Assembly (NCBI RefSeq): GCF_001887355.1
Contig: NZ_MPIN01000006.1
Location: 310,001-374,000 of the forward strand
Source: Cystobacter ferrugineus
Lineage (GTDB): Bacteria > Myxococcota > Myxococcia > Myxococcales > Myxococcaceae
Direction of reading: 5' to 3'
Length of the DNA: 64,000 nucleotides
Part shown: one piece after another, positions 62,654 to 64,000 of the stretch
Layout: each line of letters opens with the position of its first letter
How positions within the stretch are numbered: the first letter of the stretch is position 1
Made by a program: the position numbers and the translations under genes
The notes under the pieces: generated by a model
Database searches by the model: none
Seen by the model: the letters and a program-made list of their open reading frames with translations, nothing else
What the model was told of the DNA's origin: nothing

Positions 62654-64000
62654 GCTGGCGCGGAAGTGGGTGGCCCTCGTGCTCGGGGCCGTCGTGCTGT
62701 CCACCGGATGCATCACGGTGACTCCATCCGCGGGACGCGGCACGCTCCTGGATCGCAACCCGCGTGCCTCACCCGGGTTGGCGGGCGAGGTGCGTGGTGG
62801 CGCCCAGTACGCGGTCACGGGCACGAATGCACCCGCTCGGCTACTCCGTCGACGGGATGAGCGAGTGCAGGGCACGGAGGTGGCCATGGTGAGCCCGGCC
62901 GAGATGGCCGTGCGCGCGGTGGCCAGTGGCGCCGTGCAGGTGGACGCCTTCGAGCACCTCCTGGCACTCGCGGGTCTGGACAACTTCAACGACTTGCCCC
63001 CGCGAGGCGCGCCCCTCTCGTCCCAGGAGGCGGCCCGGGTGCTGACGGTACTGATGAACAAGCCCGTGACGCTGGGCTCGTTCCCACCGCGCATGGCCGT
63101 CTGCCACCTGCTGAGGGAGGTGCTGGAGGGAGGGGACGTCTCCCGCGAGGAGCTGCTGCGCCGGGTGGAACGCTTCAAGACGGTGGCCGTGCTGCGACCG
63201 GACGGCTACCTGGCCTGGACGCTCAACGGACGCACGCAGCAGAAGGTTGGCCCGGTGGAGTGGAAGGAGGACGCCTTTCGCGCGAGCTCCTTCGAACTCG
63301 GGCGCTTCTACACCGTTAGCGGGTGGGTCTTCCGGCAGGCGGATGCGCAACTGCGCCCCGTCATGGAAGGGCCCCCGCTGGCCGAGGTGTACGACGACGC
63401 GGACTACATCGGCCGCTCGCTGGATGGCGCGGAGGAGGCTTTTGTCGGGCTGTACCATGCCATGGGCCAGTTGCTCACGCGCCCGCTGGACAGCATCGCG
63501 GCGCTGCAACACCTCCCCGAGGGAGTCGCGGCCCTCATCGCCTCTTCGCCCGAGTACCTCGAGCGTTTCCGGTACATGACTCGTGGCGAGCAGGTGAAGG
63601 CCACCTCCAAGCTACTGACCCACCTCATCGTCACGTTTGGCACGGCTGGGGGCACGACGAGCACGCTGACACGGGCGGTGGGCGGGCTGGAGGCCACCGT
63701 GCCGGTGCTGTCCCTCTCGGCCAAGGGCTTGCTGGTGGTAGAACGCGTGGTGGTGCCGGTGGGCAAGGCGGCCACGGTGTTGAGCGGCGGGCCAGGGGCG
63801 GCAATCATCCTCCAGCGGGCCAGAACGGGGACAGATGAAGCACGACCATCTGCTAGAGACTACCCGCAGGACTACGCGTCAGCTCGAACGCAGAACCACT
63901 CAGCCAGGTTCTCATCAGAGCGGGAAGCGAGGTCCTTGGCGAGGCAGAAGATCGGGAAAGATCCAGTTGAGCTCGAGCCTGGAAAGTTCCGGAGCCGAGA
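62643..64000 (+). CDS. lipoprotein with polymorphic-toxin-like C terminus (cut by window edge)
   Basis: At least 452 residues from the ATG at 62643; no stop before the edge. Lipobox LSTGC near residue 23. A helical central region (about 75-260) is followed by a hydrophobic, Gly-rich stretch (about 330-395, LSLSAKGLLVVERVVVPVGK). The visible end reads SARFSSEREARSLARQKIGK, then ELEPGKFRSRD, a start common in small C-terminal toxin domains of myxobacterial secreted proteins. The toxin proper and any immunity gene lie beyond the window. Confidence 0.6.
   Translation, partial: MPAELARKWVALVLGAVVLSTGCITVTPSAGRGTLLDRNPRASPGLAGEVRGGAQYAVTGTNAPARLLRRRDERVQGTEVAMVSPAEMAVRAVASGAVQVDAFEHLLALAGLDNFNDLPPRGAPLSSQEAARVLTVLMNKPVTLGSFPPRMAVCHLLREVLEGGDVSREELLRRVERFKTVAVLRPDGYLAWTLNGRTQQKVGPVEWKEDAFRASSFELGRFYTVSGWVFRQADAQLRPVMEGPPLAEVYDDADYIGRSLDGAEEAFVGLYHAMGQLLTRPLDSIAALQHLPEGVAALIASSPEYLERFRYMTRGEQVKATSKLLTHLIVTFGTAGGTTSTLTRAVGGLEATVPVLSLSAKGLLVVERVVVPVGKAATVLSGGPGAAIILQRARTGTDEARPSARDYPQDYASARTQNHSARFSSEREARSLARQKIGKDPVELEPGKFRSR

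Overview
The window is GC-rich (roughly 68-70 %) and reads as a chromosomal segment of a fruiting myxobacterium (Cystobacterineae-like: Archangium, Cystobacter, Melittangium or a close relative). This assignment is inferred from a very large modular type I PKS, an AMACR-like enzyme, a myxobacterial sigma-70-family factor of the SigB/SigC type, B12-dependent ribonucleotide reductase, many TPR and lipoproteins, and Ser/Thr-kinase and sigma54 signalling. No rRNA and no CRISPR array were seen. One tRNA (Arg, anticodon CCG) is present.

Layout. (1) 1-6397: 5' part of a PKS gene on the minus strand, KS-AT*-AT-DH-psiKR-ER, running off the left edge; its first AT has lost both catalytic residues. (2) 6.7-14.3 kb: ordinary chromosomal genes (CoA-transferase family III racemase, SCP2 protein, response regulator, degenerate sensor kinase, TatA, TPR protein, sigma factor, FAD-linked oxidase, GTP cyclohydrolase I). 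(3) 14.4-19.7 kb: a plus-strand metal (probably zinc) uptake operon: small membrane protein, outer-membrane porin-like protein, ZnuA-like, a lipoprotein with a CHGGHCH motif, ZnuC-like, ZnuB-like. (4) 19.7-29 kb: isochorismatase-type hydrolase, CBS protein, TPR protein and neighbours, a second small metal-linked locus (His-tailed lipoprotein plus a paralogue of the first gene of the zinc operon), an ATP-grasp-like protein, a Bax-inhibitor-1-type membrane protein, a scramblase-like protein and a [2Fe-2S] ferredoxin. (5) 29.3-32.2 kb: nrdJ with a long, repeat-bearing leader and a clear terminator. (6) 32.6-34.6 kb: tRNA-Arg followed by a graveyard of mobile DNA: IS21 (istA/istB) and IS66 remnants and an ORF-less group II intron lying in the IS66 tail. 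(7) 34.7-59.7 kb: a long accessory island, entirely on the minus strand, whose genes are packed with 4-8 bp overlaps. (8) 59.8-64 kb: a broken small gene behind a sigma54 promoter, a coiled-coil protein, a beta-barrel-like protein and a lipoprotein cut by the right edge.

The island is the most interesting part. Transcription starts, by inference, at a sigma54-type element just after an RtcR-like activator (CARF-like sensor + AAA+ + HTH). It runs through a fusion of a type I specificity-like half domain to a GHKL histidine kinase, a response regulator with a novel C-terminal domain, a small helical protein, an N6-adenine methylase (HsdM), two unknown proteins, a 1388-residue P-loop ATPase, two more unknown proteins (one possibly NurA-like), a two-TRD specificity subunit (HsdS), a HerA-type ATPase, a possible PD-(D/E)xK-type protein, a Ser/Thr kinase with TPRs, and an SF2 helicase. 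It ends with two small paralogues of the helicase's own C-terminal module. There is no HsdR. The gene mix recalls the methylation-associated defence systems (MADS) in having methylase, specificity subunit, kinase and ATPases, but it adds a two-component pair, a CARF-sigma54 switch and a helicase-derived module. I consider it a candidate undescribed or strongly diverged, inducible phage-defence system; this is inference from sequence only.
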